From: Rugamonas violacea
Lineage (GTDB): Bacteria; Pseudomonadota; Gammaproteobacteria; Burkholderiales; Burkholderiaceae_D
DNA length: 38,020 nt
Direction: 5' to 3'
NCBI RefSeq assembly: GCF_016461825.1
Contig: NZ_JAEMNU010000006.1
Span: 7,556 to 45,575, forward strand
The notes below the pieces were generated by a model. It made no database searches. It was not told the origin of the DNA and saw only the letters and a list, made by a program, of their open reading frames with translations. The position numbers and the translations under genes are program-made. Position 1 is the first letter of the stretch. Each line of letters opens with the position of its first letter. Below, piece by piece: positions 20,172 to 28,355 of the stretch.

Positions 20172-22535
20172 ATGCAAGCACAACTGGCCCAGCGCGAAGG
20201 CGCCACCCTCACAGTCGCATTTTCGGCCGACCACGCGCCGGAGCAGCCGCTGCTGGAGCAGGCGGTGCCGGCGCCGGTGCCGGGCCGGGCGGCGATGGAG
20301 ATGAAGGCGATCCAGGAGGGCATCGCCCGCGTCGAGGCCGAGGCCAAGGCGGCCTGCGCCGCCGAGAGCCGCGCCCACGCCGAGTCGCGCGCCCGCGCGC
20401 TGGCCGAGGACCGCGCCGCCTCGGACGCCGCCGCCGCCGCCGCCGCGCTGGAAAGCGCCCAGGTCTCGGAGGACGCCATCGTCGCCAACCGCGACCGCCT
20501 CGAATCGCTGCGCGCCGCCGCCCAGGCCAGCATGGCGCGGCTGGAGGCGGTCAAACTGGAGACCGCCGAGCTGCGCGCCCGCACCGAGACCGACACCCAG
20601 ATCCGCCTGGCCGCCGAGCAGCGCGCCAGACAAGAAGAAGAAAGCCGCAAGCGCGCCAGTGAGCAGATCGCCGTCGAATCGGAGATGGCCGAACGCGCCG
20701 CGCGCGCCGCCGAGGAGCTGCAGACGCATACCGAACAGGCCCGCCTGCAGGCGGTCGAGCGGGTCGCCGCCGTGCAGGCGGCCAGGGACGAGATGGTCGG
20801 CATCGCCAGCGCCGACGCCCGCGTCGCCACCATGGCGCGCGAACGCGAACGCCACGCCTACGCCGCGCGGCAGACCGCGCAGATGCTGGAGCAGGCCGAG
20901 GGCGAGGCGCTGGAATTGACCGTGCAACGCGAGCGGGCCGACCAGGTCGCGCTCGAATCGGCCTTCAACCGCGCCGCCGCCGAAGTGCGCGCGTTGGAAG
21001 AGGCGCGCGCGCTGGCCCACCTGGAGCAGGAGCGCGAGCAGATCGCGCTGGCCCAGGCCGAGTCCGAGCGCAGCGCGGCGCAGTCGCTGCACCTGCGCCT
21101 GCAAACCGAAAAAGAAATCCGCGACACGGCCGTGCAGCGCGAGCGCATGGAGATGGTGGCCGCCGCCGCCGCCCAGGCGCGACGCGACGCCGACGCCCGC
21201 ATCCTCGCCGCCACCGAGGCGCGCATCGAGGTCGACCGCCAGTTGCGCGCCGTGGCGCTGGCCCGCGTCGAAGCCGAGCAGGACGCCGAACTGGCCACCC
21301 ACGCCAAGGTCGAAGCCGAATCGGACGCGCTGGACCAGCTCAAGCTGCGCCAGAGCGCCGACGCCGCCGCCGCCGAGGCGGCCCGCGCCGACAGCATCGA
21401 GCAGCAGCGCGCCGCCCGCCTGGCCGAGGAGCGCGCCGCGCTGGCCCGCGAGGCCGCCGTACTGGCCGCCAATCACAATGAGGTCGAGCAACGCGCCGTC
21501 GCCGTGTTGGCCGAGCAGACCCAGACCCAGCGCGACGCCAACGCGCTGGCCGAGCAGAAGGCCGCCCAGGCCCAGGCCGCGCTGGACGCCGAGCGCGCCC
21601 GCGCCGGCGCCGAGCGGCAGGCCCTGGCCGCGCTGAAGGAGAAGCTGGCCGCCGAGCAGACCGCCGCCGCCGCCGCCCACGCCCGCGTCGGCGCCGAACA
21701 GCGGCAGATCGAGGCGCTGCGTCTGCAGCGCGAAGCCGAGGACAAGCTGCGCGCCGCCAGCGAGCAGGAGGCCGCCGCCACCCGCATGATGGCCGACCAG
21801 CTGGCGCTGGAGGGCGTGCAGAAGGCCGCCGCCGCGCAGGCGCTGGCGGCCCAGGCCCGCCTGGCCGTCGAGTTGGGCGAGGTGCAGGCCGAACGCAGCC
21901 GCGTCGAGCAGGACAAGGCCGCCGCCGCCGCCGTGCTGCTGCAGGCCGAGCGCGAATACGTCGACGCCGAGCGTGCCTCGCTGGCGCTGATCGACCAGAA
22001 ATTGACGCAGCAACGCAGCGCCACCGCTTCCGAGCTGCGCGCCGCCAAGGCCATCGCCGGCCGCCTGGAGGCCGAGCAGCAGATCGCCGCCGCAGCGACA
22101 GCCCGCGCCGACGTCGAACAGGAACAGGCCAGCGCGATGGCGCAGCGCGCCGTCGCCGAGCAGGCCGCCTTGCAGGCCGCCGCCGACAAGATGAACGAAC
22201 AGAAGGCCCTGCTGGAAACGGCGCAGGCGTACGCCGCCATGCAGCGCAAGGTGGCCGACACCACCGCCGCCATGACGGCCGCCAAGCACAAGCTGCTGGC
22301 GCTGGAGACGCGTCGTCTGCAGGCCGCGCAGAAGGCGCTGACCGCCTTGCAGCTCAAGGTCGAGGCGGAGGACAGCGGCTGCACCCAGGCCGAGCAGGGC
22401 GCCCAGATCGCGCTGCGCGCGGCGGCCCGCGCCAAGGCCGAACGCGAGCAGTCGGAAAGCATCACCCGCGAGGTGATCGGCCGTCTGACCCAGGTGGCCG
22501 AATCGGCCGGCGGCGTCTGGCGCGCCCGCGCCTGA
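20172..22535 (+). CDS. Very long alanine-rich coiled-coil protein, function unknown
   Basis: A 787-aa protein rich in Ala, Glu, Arg and Gln, with no signal peptide, transmembrane segment or recognisable globular domain. All prolines lie in the first 40 or so residues; I find none in the remaining 750, which read as an essentially unbroken heptad-like helix (for example LAEERAALAREAAVLA). Only one tryptophan is seen, near the C-terminus. There are hints of degenerate internal repeats around ARVEAEQ and ARADVEQ motifs. It could be a cytoplasmic rod or filament protein comparable in type to crescentin-like coiled-coil proteins, but no homology is claimed. The ORF is clean and single-start; ATG 20172 has GAGAATCC upstream. 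It stands alone between a repeat cluster and a low-GC segment. Confidence 0.75.
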   Translation: MQAQLAQREGATLTVAFSADHAPEQPLLEQAVPAPVPGRAAMEMKAIQEGIARVEAEAKAACAAESRAHAESRARALAEDRAASDAAAAAAALESAQVSEDAIVANRDRLESLRAAAQASMARLEAVKLETAELRARTETDTQIRLAAEQRARQEEESRKRASEQIAVESEMAERAARAAEELQTHTEQARLQAVERVAAVQAARDEMVGIASADARVATMARERERHAYAARQTAQMLEQAEGEALELTVQRERADQVALESAFNRAAAEVRALEEARALAHLEQEREQIALAQAESERSAAQSLHLRLQTEKEIRDTAVQRERMEMVAAAAAQARRDADARILAATEARIEVDRQLRAVALARVEAEQDAELATHAKVEAESDALDQLKLRQSADAAAAEAARADSIEQQRAARLAEERAALAREAAVLAANHNEVEQRAVAVLAEQTQTQRDANALAEQKAAQAQAALDAERARAGAERQALAALKEKLAAEQTAAAAAHARVGAEQRQIEALRLQREAEDKLRAASEQEAAATRMMADQLALEGVQKAAAAQALAAQARLAVELGEVQAERSRVEQDKAAAAAVLLQAEREYVDAERASLALIDQKLTQQRSATASELRAAKAIAGRLEAEQQIAAAATARADVEQEQASAMAQRAVAEQAALQAAADKMNEQKALLETAQAYAAMQRKVADTTAAMTAAKHKLLALETRRLQAAQKALTALQLKVEAEDSGCTQAEQGAQIALRAAARAKAEREQSESITREVIGRLTQVAESAGGVWRARA

Positions 22536-23032
22536 GTTGAGTTGGGATTGACTAGTTTGATCCTGCCGACGATACCTGCGCAAATCACTTGTGCCGCCGC
22601 GCGCCGTCGACATGTCCGCGCCCACGTTTGGTGACACGGTCAGTGTCACCGGCAAGCACCTGTGCGAACGCATCGGCACCATCACACGTATCCGCGTGAA
22701 GGCATGTTCTTTGCCGTGCGACGGTGGGTAGTGCCGGGTCTCCCCCAGGGCTACTGCGAAAAATCATCGATTTGTCGGCGGCTCCGGAGAAGGCTTTCGC
22801 TGACGGCCACCTTTCAAATTCGGGATACACTCAAGGGAACGATGCGGCACGCACATTGACGGCCGAGTTCGTGTTATCCTGCCGCAGATTTTTTTTCAAC
22901 ACCTGCTGTTTTACCGTCGGTACCGACACTAGCGGTCAAGTGCACGGTTTCGGACCCGCGCAATGCGGTTCCCTGCGAACACAGCGGGTCGCCGGTTTCC
23001 AGCCGTCACCTTACATAACCACAGGATAACGT
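22536..23032 (+). other. Non-coding stretch upstream of the hybrid kinase
   Basis: No convincing gene is seen. It is noticeably less GC-rich than the flanks. It holds an inverted repeat GGTGACAC-ggtca-GTGTCACC (22630-22650), a 12-bp palindrome GTCGGTACCGAC (22916-22927), and a T tract (22890-22897). AGGATAACGT at 23023-23032 is a plausible ribosome-binding region for the next gene. The inverted repeat could be an operator. Confidence 0.5.
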
Positions 23033-24685
23033 ATGGTTCATTTTGAACAGGCCTCGGCAAACCAGAGTGTGCCACCGTTGAATACAGATGCGCTTCAAAA
23101 GGCGATATTTAACAATCCAAATTTCTCCTACATCGCGACTGATCTACAAGGCGTGATTCATATTTTCAACGTCGGCGCCGAAAGCATGCTGGGGTACCGA
23201 GCTGCCGAAGTCATCAATAAAATCACGCCGGACGGCTTAGCCGATCCAGACGAAATCGTTGCACGGGCGGCGGCGCTGAGCGTGGAATTTGGCACGACAA
23301 TCGCCCCGGGCCTCGATGCGCTGATCTACAAGGCCTCGCGCGGCATGGAAGATATTGTCGAGCTGACCCATATCCGGCCTGATGCCACTCGTTTCCCTGC
23401 GATAGTGTCGGTGACCTCCCTGCGCAACGAGCAGGACGACATCATCGGCTACTTGTTCATAGGGACGAATAACACGGCGCGAAAGGAAGTTGAAGATGCG
23501 TTGAGGAAAAACCAACAAGAACTCGAGCGCGCGCGCGACGCCGCCGACAAGGCGAACTTGGCCAAATCTGAGTTTCTGTCAAACATGAGTCACGAACTGC
23601 GGACACCATTGAACGCGGTGCTTGGCTTTGCCCAGTTGATGGAGTCTGCCACGCCATCGCCGACGCCGGCGCAGAAGATGTCAATAGAGCAGATTTTGAA
23701 GGGCGGCTGGTATTTGCTGCGCCTGATCAATGAGATTCTCGATTTGGCATTGATCGAATCGGGGAAATTAACCATGTCCCAAGAAACCATCAACTTGTCG
23801 GAGGTGTTGCGTGATTGCGAACTCATGATCATTCCTCAGGCGGAAACACGCGGCATCGCGGTTCGCTTCCCGGATGTGGTGCATGAGTTCCATATTGACG
23901 CCGACAAGACTCGGATCAAACAAGTGATGATCAACTTGCTGTCAAACGCGATCAAATATAACCGTGAGGGCGGTACGGTCACGGTGGCTTGTGAAATCAC
24001 CAATGAGCTCCTGATGCGCGTCAGCGTAAGCGACACCGGCCCTGGCTTGGCGCCGGCGATGTTGGAGCAGCTTTTCCAACCTTTCAATCGGCTTGGGCAA
24101 GAGGCCAGCGGTATCGAAGGCACCGGTATCGGCCTGGTCGTAACCAAGCAGTTGGTGGAGCTGATGGGCGGCGCCATCGGCGCGCATAGCGAGGTGGGGG
24201 CGGGCAGCACCTTCTGGTTCGAACTTCCTCTTTCGGTTGAGTTGCCGGTGTCAACAAATGGCGCCGCCGAGACAGTGTCCATAGCGCCTGTCTTACGCGC
24301 ACCTAACGCTCGGCAGCGCAGACTATTGTACGTCGAGGATAATCGCGCAAATGTGAATTTAGTAGAGCAGATAATTGAACGGCGCAGCGATTTCAAATTA
24401 TTGATCGCCACTGACGGCCACAGCGGAGTGGCAATGGCGCGCGAACTGCTACCAGACCTTATCTTGATGGATATCAACCTCCCGGGCATCAGTGGACTCG
24501 ACGCCCTAAAGTTGTTGCGCGCCACCCCTGAGACGGCGCACATTCCTATCATGGCGCTATCGGCCAATGCGGTACCGCGCGATATCGCTGAAGGTCTTAA
24601 GGCCGGATTCTTGCGCTACCTGACCAAGCCGATCAATATCAACGAGTTTATGGATGCGCTTGATCAGGCACTCGGGCCAGAGTGA
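23033..24685 (+). CDS. Hybrid histidine kinase (PAS-HisKA-HATPase-REC)
   Basis: A 550-aa soluble hybrid sensor kinase. A PAS domain covers residues about 25-150 (FSYIATDLQGVIHIFN, GYLFIGTNNTARKE). HisKA has the H-box FLSNMSHELRTPLNAVLGFAQ (acceptor histidine near 187). The ATPase shows N-box MINLLSNAIKYN, G1 VSDTGPGL, F-box LFQPFNRL and G2 EGTGIGLVVTK. The receiver (about 430-548) has YVEDN, the acceptor aspartate in LILMDINLPG, and the lysine in YLTKPI. There is no transmembrane segment. Base composition and third positions are clearly less GC-rich than in neighbouring genes, suggesting recent acquisition. No output partner is adjacent. Confidence 0.92.
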   Translation: MVHFEQASANQSVPPLNTDALQKAIFNNPNFSYIATDLQGVIHIFNVGAESMLGYRAAEVINKITPDGLADPDEIVARAAALSVEFGTTIAPGLDALIYKASRGMEDIVELTHIRPDATRFPAIVSVTSLRNEQDDIIGYLFIGTNNTARKEVEDALRKNQQELERARDAADKANLAKSEFLSNMSHELRTPLNAVLGFAQLMESATPSPTPAQKMSIEQILKGGWYLLRLINEILDLALIESGKLTMSQETINLSEVLRDCELMIIPQAETRGIAVRFPDVVHEFHIDADKTRIKQVMINLLSNAIKYNREGGTVTVACEITNELLMRVSVSDTGPGLAPAMLEQLFQPFNRLGQEASGIEGTGIGLVVTKQLVELMGGAIGAHSEVGAGSTFWFELPLSVELPVSTNGAAETVSIAPVLRAPNARQRRLLYVEDNRANVNLVEQIIERRSDFKLLIATDGHSGVAMARELLPDLILMDINLPGISGLDALKLLRATPETAHIPIMALSANAVPRDIAEGLKAGFLRYLTKPININEFMDALDQALGPE

Positions 24686-24703
24686 GCGACGGACACGACG
24701 TGT

Positions 24704-24735
24704 CGAAACGGATTTGTTTCGAAACAAATTTGTTT
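24704..24735. repeat. 16-bp tandem repeat containing an AT-rich palindrome
   Basis: CGAAACGGATTTGTTT and CGAAACAAATTTGTTT lie head-to-tail; across the junction sits the perfect 18-bp palindrome ATTTGTTTC-GAAACAAAT (24712-24729). It follows the hybrid kinase stop. It may be an operator or a decayed mobile-element end. Confidence 0.6.
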
Positions 24736-24786
24736 TGAGATGGGATTGGATATTGACGCATGGGCCCCGCGCCAGAACGCGACAGG

Positions 24787-24827
24787 GCAAACGACAAAGC
24801 CGGCGCGAAGCCGGCTTTGTCGTTTGC
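24787..24827. terminator. Bidirectional terminator hairpin between convergent genes
   Basis: Perfect 18-bp arms (24787-24804 and 24810-24827) with a 5-nt loop, built around AAAGCCGGC-GCCGGCTTT. It lies between the convergent hybrid kinase and outer-membrane barrel genes. No long T run follows, but T-rich stretches lie within the stem on both strands. Confidence 0.65.
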
Positions 24828-24856
24828 GCTCCCCGTCGGGTGCGGGAAAACAGGCT

Positions 24857-25816
24857 CTAGAACGTGGTGCCCAGCCCGACCAGCAGCACGTCGGCGTCGC
24901 GGTGGTAGTCGGTGATCACGCGCTGCATCAGCAGCTGGCCGACGATGCGCTTGTTGAAGTGGTAGCGCGTCGCCACCGACAGCAGGCCGGCCAGGTGCGA
25001 CTGGCGGCCCGGCACGTCGTGCAGGTCGAGCACGCCGTACGGTCCGAAGCCCATGCCCAGCTCGATGTGGTTGTTGAGCGAGCGGATCAGCCAGGCCTGG
25101 GTGGCCACGCCGGCGCGCCGGGTGCGTGCGGTGGTGCCTTCCTTGAGGCCGGTGACGGTCCAGTCGATGTACTTGCCGACGGCGCGGCGGTACTCCAGGC
25201 TGTAGGCGTGCGACTGCTCCGAGTTCAGGCTGTTGACGATGGCGCGGCCGCTCAGCAGGGTCAGCGTGTCGTCGGTCGAGGCTTCTTCCAGGTGCAGCTT
25301 GTTGCCGCGCACGCCGTCGAAGCGGTAGCCGAAGCCGACCAGCAACTGGGTGGTGGCTTCCTTCTCGCGCGGCAGCACCCGGTTCAGTTGCACCTGGGTG
25401 TACCAACGGTTCTGGTGGTGGTAGGTGGCCTGCACGCTGTAGATCGGCGCCCAGCCGTGGTCGTTGCTGTAGCCGGTGGCGGTGCGCGCCGTGTCGAAGT
25501 AGTAGTCCTGGCCGGCGCCGACGCCGAACGACAGGCCGTCCTGGTTGATCTTCGAGCGCAGCCAGACCTGGCCGGCGGCGCCGTCGCGGTGGTGGTTGGG
25601 CGGGTGGCCCTCGTTCAGATAGCTCAGGCTCAGCGCCAGGTAGTCGCCCACCGGGTGGGCGTAGGCGACGGCGACGGCGAAGCTCTTGTCGCCGCTGTCG
25701 CTGACGCGCAGTTGGCCGGCCTGGACGGAGACGTCCTGGGCGTGCAGCGCGCCCGACAGGGCGAGCAGGGCGGCGCCGACGGGCAGGGCGGCGGTGTTGG
25801 GAAGGGCGAAGCGCAT
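24857..25816 (-). CDS. Outer-membrane beta-barrel protein, family not identified
   Basis: A 319-aa protein with an N-terminal signal peptide (hydrophobic VGAALLALSG, cleavage near LHAQ). The mature part alternates hydrophobic and polar residues in about 12 beta-strand-like segments rich in Tyr and Gly, and ends in phenylalanine (GLGTTF), the usual recognition signal for BAM-assembled barrels. I do not recognise a specific family; a porin-like or YaiO/PagL-like barrel is possible. It begins 20 nt after a small membrane-anchored protein gene, so the two are likely cotranscribed. Confidence 0.7.
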   Translation of the reverse strand: MRFALPNTAALPVGAALLALSGALHAQDVSVQAGQLRVSDSGDKSFAVAVAYAHPVGDYLALSLSYLNEGHPPNHHRDGAAGQVWLRSKINQDGLSFGVGAGQDYYFDTARTATGYSNDHGWAPIYSVQATYHHQNRWYTQVQLNRVLPREKEATTQLLVGFGYRFDGVRGNKLHLEEASTDDTLTLLSGRAIVNSLNSEQSHAYSLEYRRAVGKYIDWTVTGLKEGTTARTRRAGVATQAWLIRSLNNHIELGMGFGPYGVLDLHDVPGRQSHLAGLLSVATRYHFNKRIVGQLLMQRVITDYHRDADVLLVGLGTTF

Positions 25817-25836
25817 TGCGGGTGCATCCGATCTTG

Positions 25837-26208
25837 TTATTGTGAAATTTGTACGCGGCTGATGTAATACTCGGTCTCGCCGAAGCAGGAGCCGGGCACG
25901 CCCTTGTGCTGGGCGTAGCTGAGCAGCACGCGCTTGCCGGTGGCGGCCATCAATTGGCGCGCCACCTCGTCGTCGCGCACGCTGAACTCGAATTTTTCGG
26001 GGATGGCGCCGGGCATCGAGGTGAGCAGGATTTCGCCCTCCCAGGTCTTGCAGACCCAGCCGCGCTTGGAGAATTTTTGCAGGTAGCCGGCCCGCTCACC
26101 CTCGGAATAGGACATGTTCAGGGTGAGCCAGGCGTAGGCGCAGAACAGCAGCAGGGCGGCGGCCAGCAGGGCCAGCAGGGACAGGACGATGCGTTTTGGA
26201 ATAGTCAT
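25837..26208 (-). CDS. Small membrane-anchored protein of unknown function
   Basis: A 123-aa protein with one N-terminal transmembrane helix (residues about 7-30, rich in Leu/Ala) and a conserved-looking soluble domain: YSEGERAGYLQKFSKRGW, CKTWEGEILLTSMPG and FEFSVRDDEVARQL. Two cysteines, in VCKTW and GSCFGE, could pair in the periplasm. Similar small proteins in Burkholderiales are, to my memory, sometimes mislabelled as 6-phosphogluconate dehydrogenase; nothing here supports that enzyme. Start ATG 26208 places the helix at the N-terminus; an upstream open frame to 26370 lacks support. Likely operon with the downstream barrel gene. Confidence 0.75.
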   Translation of the reverse strand: MTIPKRIVLSLLALLAAALLLFCAYAWLTLNMSYSEGERAGYLQKFSKRGWVCKTWEGEILLTSMPGAIPEKFEFSVRDDEVARQLMAATGKRVLLSYAQHKGVPGSCFGETEYYISRVQISQ

Positions 26209-26223
26209 GGGATAGGTGGTTGG

Positions 26224-26265
26224 GGGCCGTGGCCAATGCGTCAATATTAGCATTGGATACGGCCC
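26224..26265. other. Interrupted hairpin upstream of the small membrane protein gene
   Basis: Outer arms GGGCCGT/ACGGCCC and inner arms CCAATGC/GCATTGG, separated by a 2-nt internal bulge on each side, with a 10-nt loop. It lies between the DUF475 gene and the small protein gene, both minus strand. It could act as an attenuator, an operator, or a terminator without a T run. Confidence 0.55.
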
Positions 26266-26288
26266 GGGTTGTGTGGGCTTGCTGGGAA

Positions 26289-27365
26289 TCAGCCGTGGCG
26301 GCGCCGGTGGCGCAGCGAGGACCACAGCGAGACGCCGATGAAGGCCACGCCGGACAGGCCGGTGAACCATTCGGGCACGTGGTATTTGACGCTGGCCAGC
26401 ATGATCAGCGCCAGGATGCCGATGGCGTAGTGGGCGCCGTGTTCCAGGTAGACGAACTCGTCGAGCGTGCCCTGGCGCACCAGGAACACCGTCAGCGAAC
26501 GCACGAACATGGCGCCGATGGCCAGGCCGAGCATGATGATGACCACGTCGCTGGTGATGGCGAAGGCGCCGATCACGCCGTCGAAGCTGAACGAGGCGTC
26601 CAGCACTTCCAGGTAGAGGAAGCCGCCCAGGCTGCCGCGCGCCACACTGGCGACCAGCTTGCCGGCGCCGTTCGCGCCGGCGCCGGCGGCATTGTCGGCC
26701 GCCTCGGCGTCCTGCTCCGCCGGGCTCTCTTCGAGCAGCTCGCTGATCCAGCCGACCGCCAGGTAGACGGCGACGCCGAGCACGCCGGCCGCCAGCACGC
26801 TGTATTTCTTCGCTTCAGGCACCAGCGCCACGCAGCCGAACACGGCCACCAGCGCCAGCAACACGGCCAGGCTGTCGGTGCCGTGCTGGTTGACCTTCTT
26901 CTCGATCCAGCCGAGCCAGTGCAGCTCCTTGCCTTCATGGAACAGGAAGCTGAGGAAGACCAGCAGCAGGAAGGCGCCGCCGAAGGCCGCCACCTCGGCG
27001 TGGGCGCCGGTCAGGTGGGCCGAGTAGACGGCCGGCGTGGTGGTGGCCATGCTCCACACCTCAAGCAGGCCGAGGCCGGTGGCGACCGAGACGATCAGCA
27101 GCGGGAACAGCAGGCGCATGCCGAACACCGCCACCAGGATGCCGACGGTGAGGAAGAGTTTTTGCCAGAAGGCGTCCCAGTGGCGCAGCACCGAGGCGTT
27201 GACCACCGCGTTGTCGAAGGACAGCGAGACCTCCATCACGCCGAGCACGGCGGCGATCCACAGGGCCTGCAGCAGGCCGGCCGTACCGCCGTGGCTGTAG
27301 CCCCACCAGCCGGCCAGCGCCATAAGAATCGCCGTGACGGCGAAAGAAATTCTGAAGTGATGCAT
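26289..27365 (-). CDS. DUF475/TerC-like integral membrane protein
   Basis: A 358-aa polytopic inner-membrane protein with about nine hydrophobic segments. The two diagnostic acidic transmembrane motifs are MEVSLSFDNAVVNA (residues about 40-53) and DASFSFDGVIGAF (about 255-267), typical of the TerC/DUF475 group linked to metal ion transport and tellurite resistance. A hydrophilic Ala/Gly loop sits at about 205-230. ATG 27365 has AAGGGA upstream; a further start at 27407 is less likely. The gene is divergent from the DUF212 gene. Actual substrate is unknown. Confidence 0.88.
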   Translation of the reverse strand: MHHFRISFAVTAILMALAGWWGYSHGGTAGLLQALWIAAVLGVMEVSLSFDNAVVNASVLRHWDAFWQKLFLTVGILVAVFGMRLLFPLLIVSVATGLGLLEVWSMATTTPAVYSAHLTGAHAEVAAFGGAFLLLVFLSFLFHEGKELHWLGWIEKKVNQHGTDSLAVLLALVAVFGCVALVPEAKKYSVLAAGVLGVAVYLAVGWISELLEESPAEQDAEAADNAAGAGANGAGKLVASVARGSLGGFLYLEVLDASFSFDGVIGAFAITSDVVIIMLGLAIGAMFVRSLTVFLVRQGTLDEFVYLEHGAHYAIGILALIMLASVKYHVPEWFTGLSGVAFIGVSLWSSLRHRRRHG

Positions 27366-27405
27366 AGTTGATCCCTTGGTCCTTGAATGTGATTGCCGAG
27401 TGGCC

Positions 27406-27420
27406 AAAACAGCCTGTTTT
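27406..27420. promoter_or_regulatory. Short palindrome in the divergent DUF475/DUF212 intergenic region
   Basis: AAAACAG-C-CTGTTTT, perfect 7-bp arms around one base, 40 bp upstream of the DUF475 start. It may be a regulator site; AT-rich sequence containing TATAAA (minus strand) lies just beyond. Confidence 0.4.
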
Positions 27421-27449
27421 TGTCATCGCGCTGATTTTATATTACTTGC

Positions 27450-27479
27450 TTGGGCAGCAAGGTGGGCTTCTGCGATAAT
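27450..27479 (+). promoter_or_regulatory. Probable promoter of the DUF212 gene
   Basis: TTGGGC, an 18-nt spacer and GATAAT. The transcript would start near 27486, about 64 nt before ATG 27550. Confidence 0.5.
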
Positions 27480-27549
27480 TGCGCCTCAATATTTCCGCCG
27501 CCGCCCAAGCCGGCCAGCGCCACCGCCACACGAACACAAGGATACGCCG

Positions 27550-27969
27550 ATGGACCTCGCCTACCTGCTCACCCCGCTGATCACCTGGATCACCGTCGGC
27601 CCGATCAAATTCCTCATCAACAGCGCCAAGGCGCGCAAGTGGGCCTTCAATCTGGTCGGCAACGGCGGTTTCCCCAGCAACCACAGCGCCGTCGTCTCCA
27701 GCATGGCGACCCTGATCGCGCTGCGCGAGGGTGTCGGCCATCCGGCCTTCGGCGTCGCCGTCACGCTGTGCTTCATCGTCGTCATCGACGCCAACAGCCT
27801 GCGCCAGCACGTCGGCAAGCAGGCGGCGGCGATCAACCGCCTGGCCAAGGGCGGCGCCGAGCACCACTGGCTGCGCGAGCGCATGGGCCACACCGTCATC
27901 GAGATCGGCGGCGGCCTGTGCACCGGCATCGCCATCGGCCACCTGGTGTTCGCGCTGTTCGCGAAGTAA
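27550..27969 (+). CDS. Divergent PAP2 family (DUF212) membrane protein
   Basis: A 139-aa small membrane protein. GGFPSNHSAVVSSMATLIAL (residues about 38-57) is the hallmark of the divergent PAP2 group, related to acid phosphatase active sites, and DANSLRQHVGKQAAAIN matches the second conserved block. Hydrophobic segments are at about 2-22, 45-60, 68-85 and 118-137. ATG 27550 has AAGGA eight bases upstream. Biochemical function of the family is unclear. It faces away from the DUF475 gene. Confidence 0.88.
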   Translation: MDLAYLLTPLITWITVGPIKFLINSAKARKWAFNLVGNGGFPSNHSAVVSSMATLIALREGVGHPAFGVAVTLCFIVVIDANSLRQHVGKQAAAINRLAKGGAEHHWLRERMGHTVIEIGGGLCTGIAIGHLVFALFAK

Positions 27970-27996
27970 AAAACCACGGGCAATACCTGGGGGCAG

Positions 27997-28071
27997 CCCA
28001 CGGGCGGAAATCTGGGGTCAACCCACGGGCGGAAATCTGCGGTCAACCCACAGGCGAAAATCTGGGGTCGG
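27997..28071. repeat. 25-bp tandem repeat, three copies: amplified left arm of family A repeat
   Basis: Units at 27997-28021, 28022-28046 and 28047-28071, each beginning CCCAC(A/G)GGCG and ending GGGGTC or GCGGTC. The third unit is the true left arm of the adjacent palindrome; the first two are extra copies differing at few bases. Confidence 0.9.
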
Positions 28072-28107
28072 ACCCAGCGGGTCCGACCCCGGCTCTCTGC
28101 CGTTGGG
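28047..28107. repeat. Palindromic intergenic repeat, family A, copy 2
   Basis: Same layout as 9298-9358: CCCACAGGCG, core GGGGTCGGACCC-agc-GGGTCCGACCCC (28064-28090), then TGCCGTTGGG. It lies between the DUF212 gene and the RND adaptor promoter. The remaining gap 28108-28262 shows no gene. Confidence 0.88.
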
Positions 28108-28262
28108 GGATGATTTGCCCGCCCCCGCCCAGCCGATGTTGTTAATTGGCAACACCCCTCTATCCGCGCCGTGCCGCCTCCTCTGGCGCGGGCCGTCAAA
28201 TTGCATTCTGTCCGTCGATACCGCAACTCAGGCCCGCAAAGCGGCGTTCCGTCGAAGGCGGA

Positions 28263-28291
28263 TTGACGCCCCGGCGGCTCTCGGGGATACT
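28263..28291 (+). promoter_or_regulatory. Probable promoter of the RND efflux operon
   Basis: TTGACG, a 17-nt spacer and GATACT. Transcription would begin near 28298, giving a leader of about 58 nt. No adjacent regulator gene is present. Confidence 0.6.
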
Positions 28292-28355
28292 CTGCCGCCT
28301 GTAGTCTTACCAAAATTCTAATAGCACCGCAGTCCTATACATCTTGGAGATTTTT

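Noticed and set aside
20124..22685. Long minus-strand open frame opposite the coiled-coil gene
   Set aside because: Gly/Leu/Gln-rich low complexity, an expected mirror of GCC/GAG-rich coding sequence on the plus strand.
27997..28071. CRISPR-like array
   Set aside because: The 25-bp units are directly adjacent, with no unique spacers, and form part of a palindromic element.
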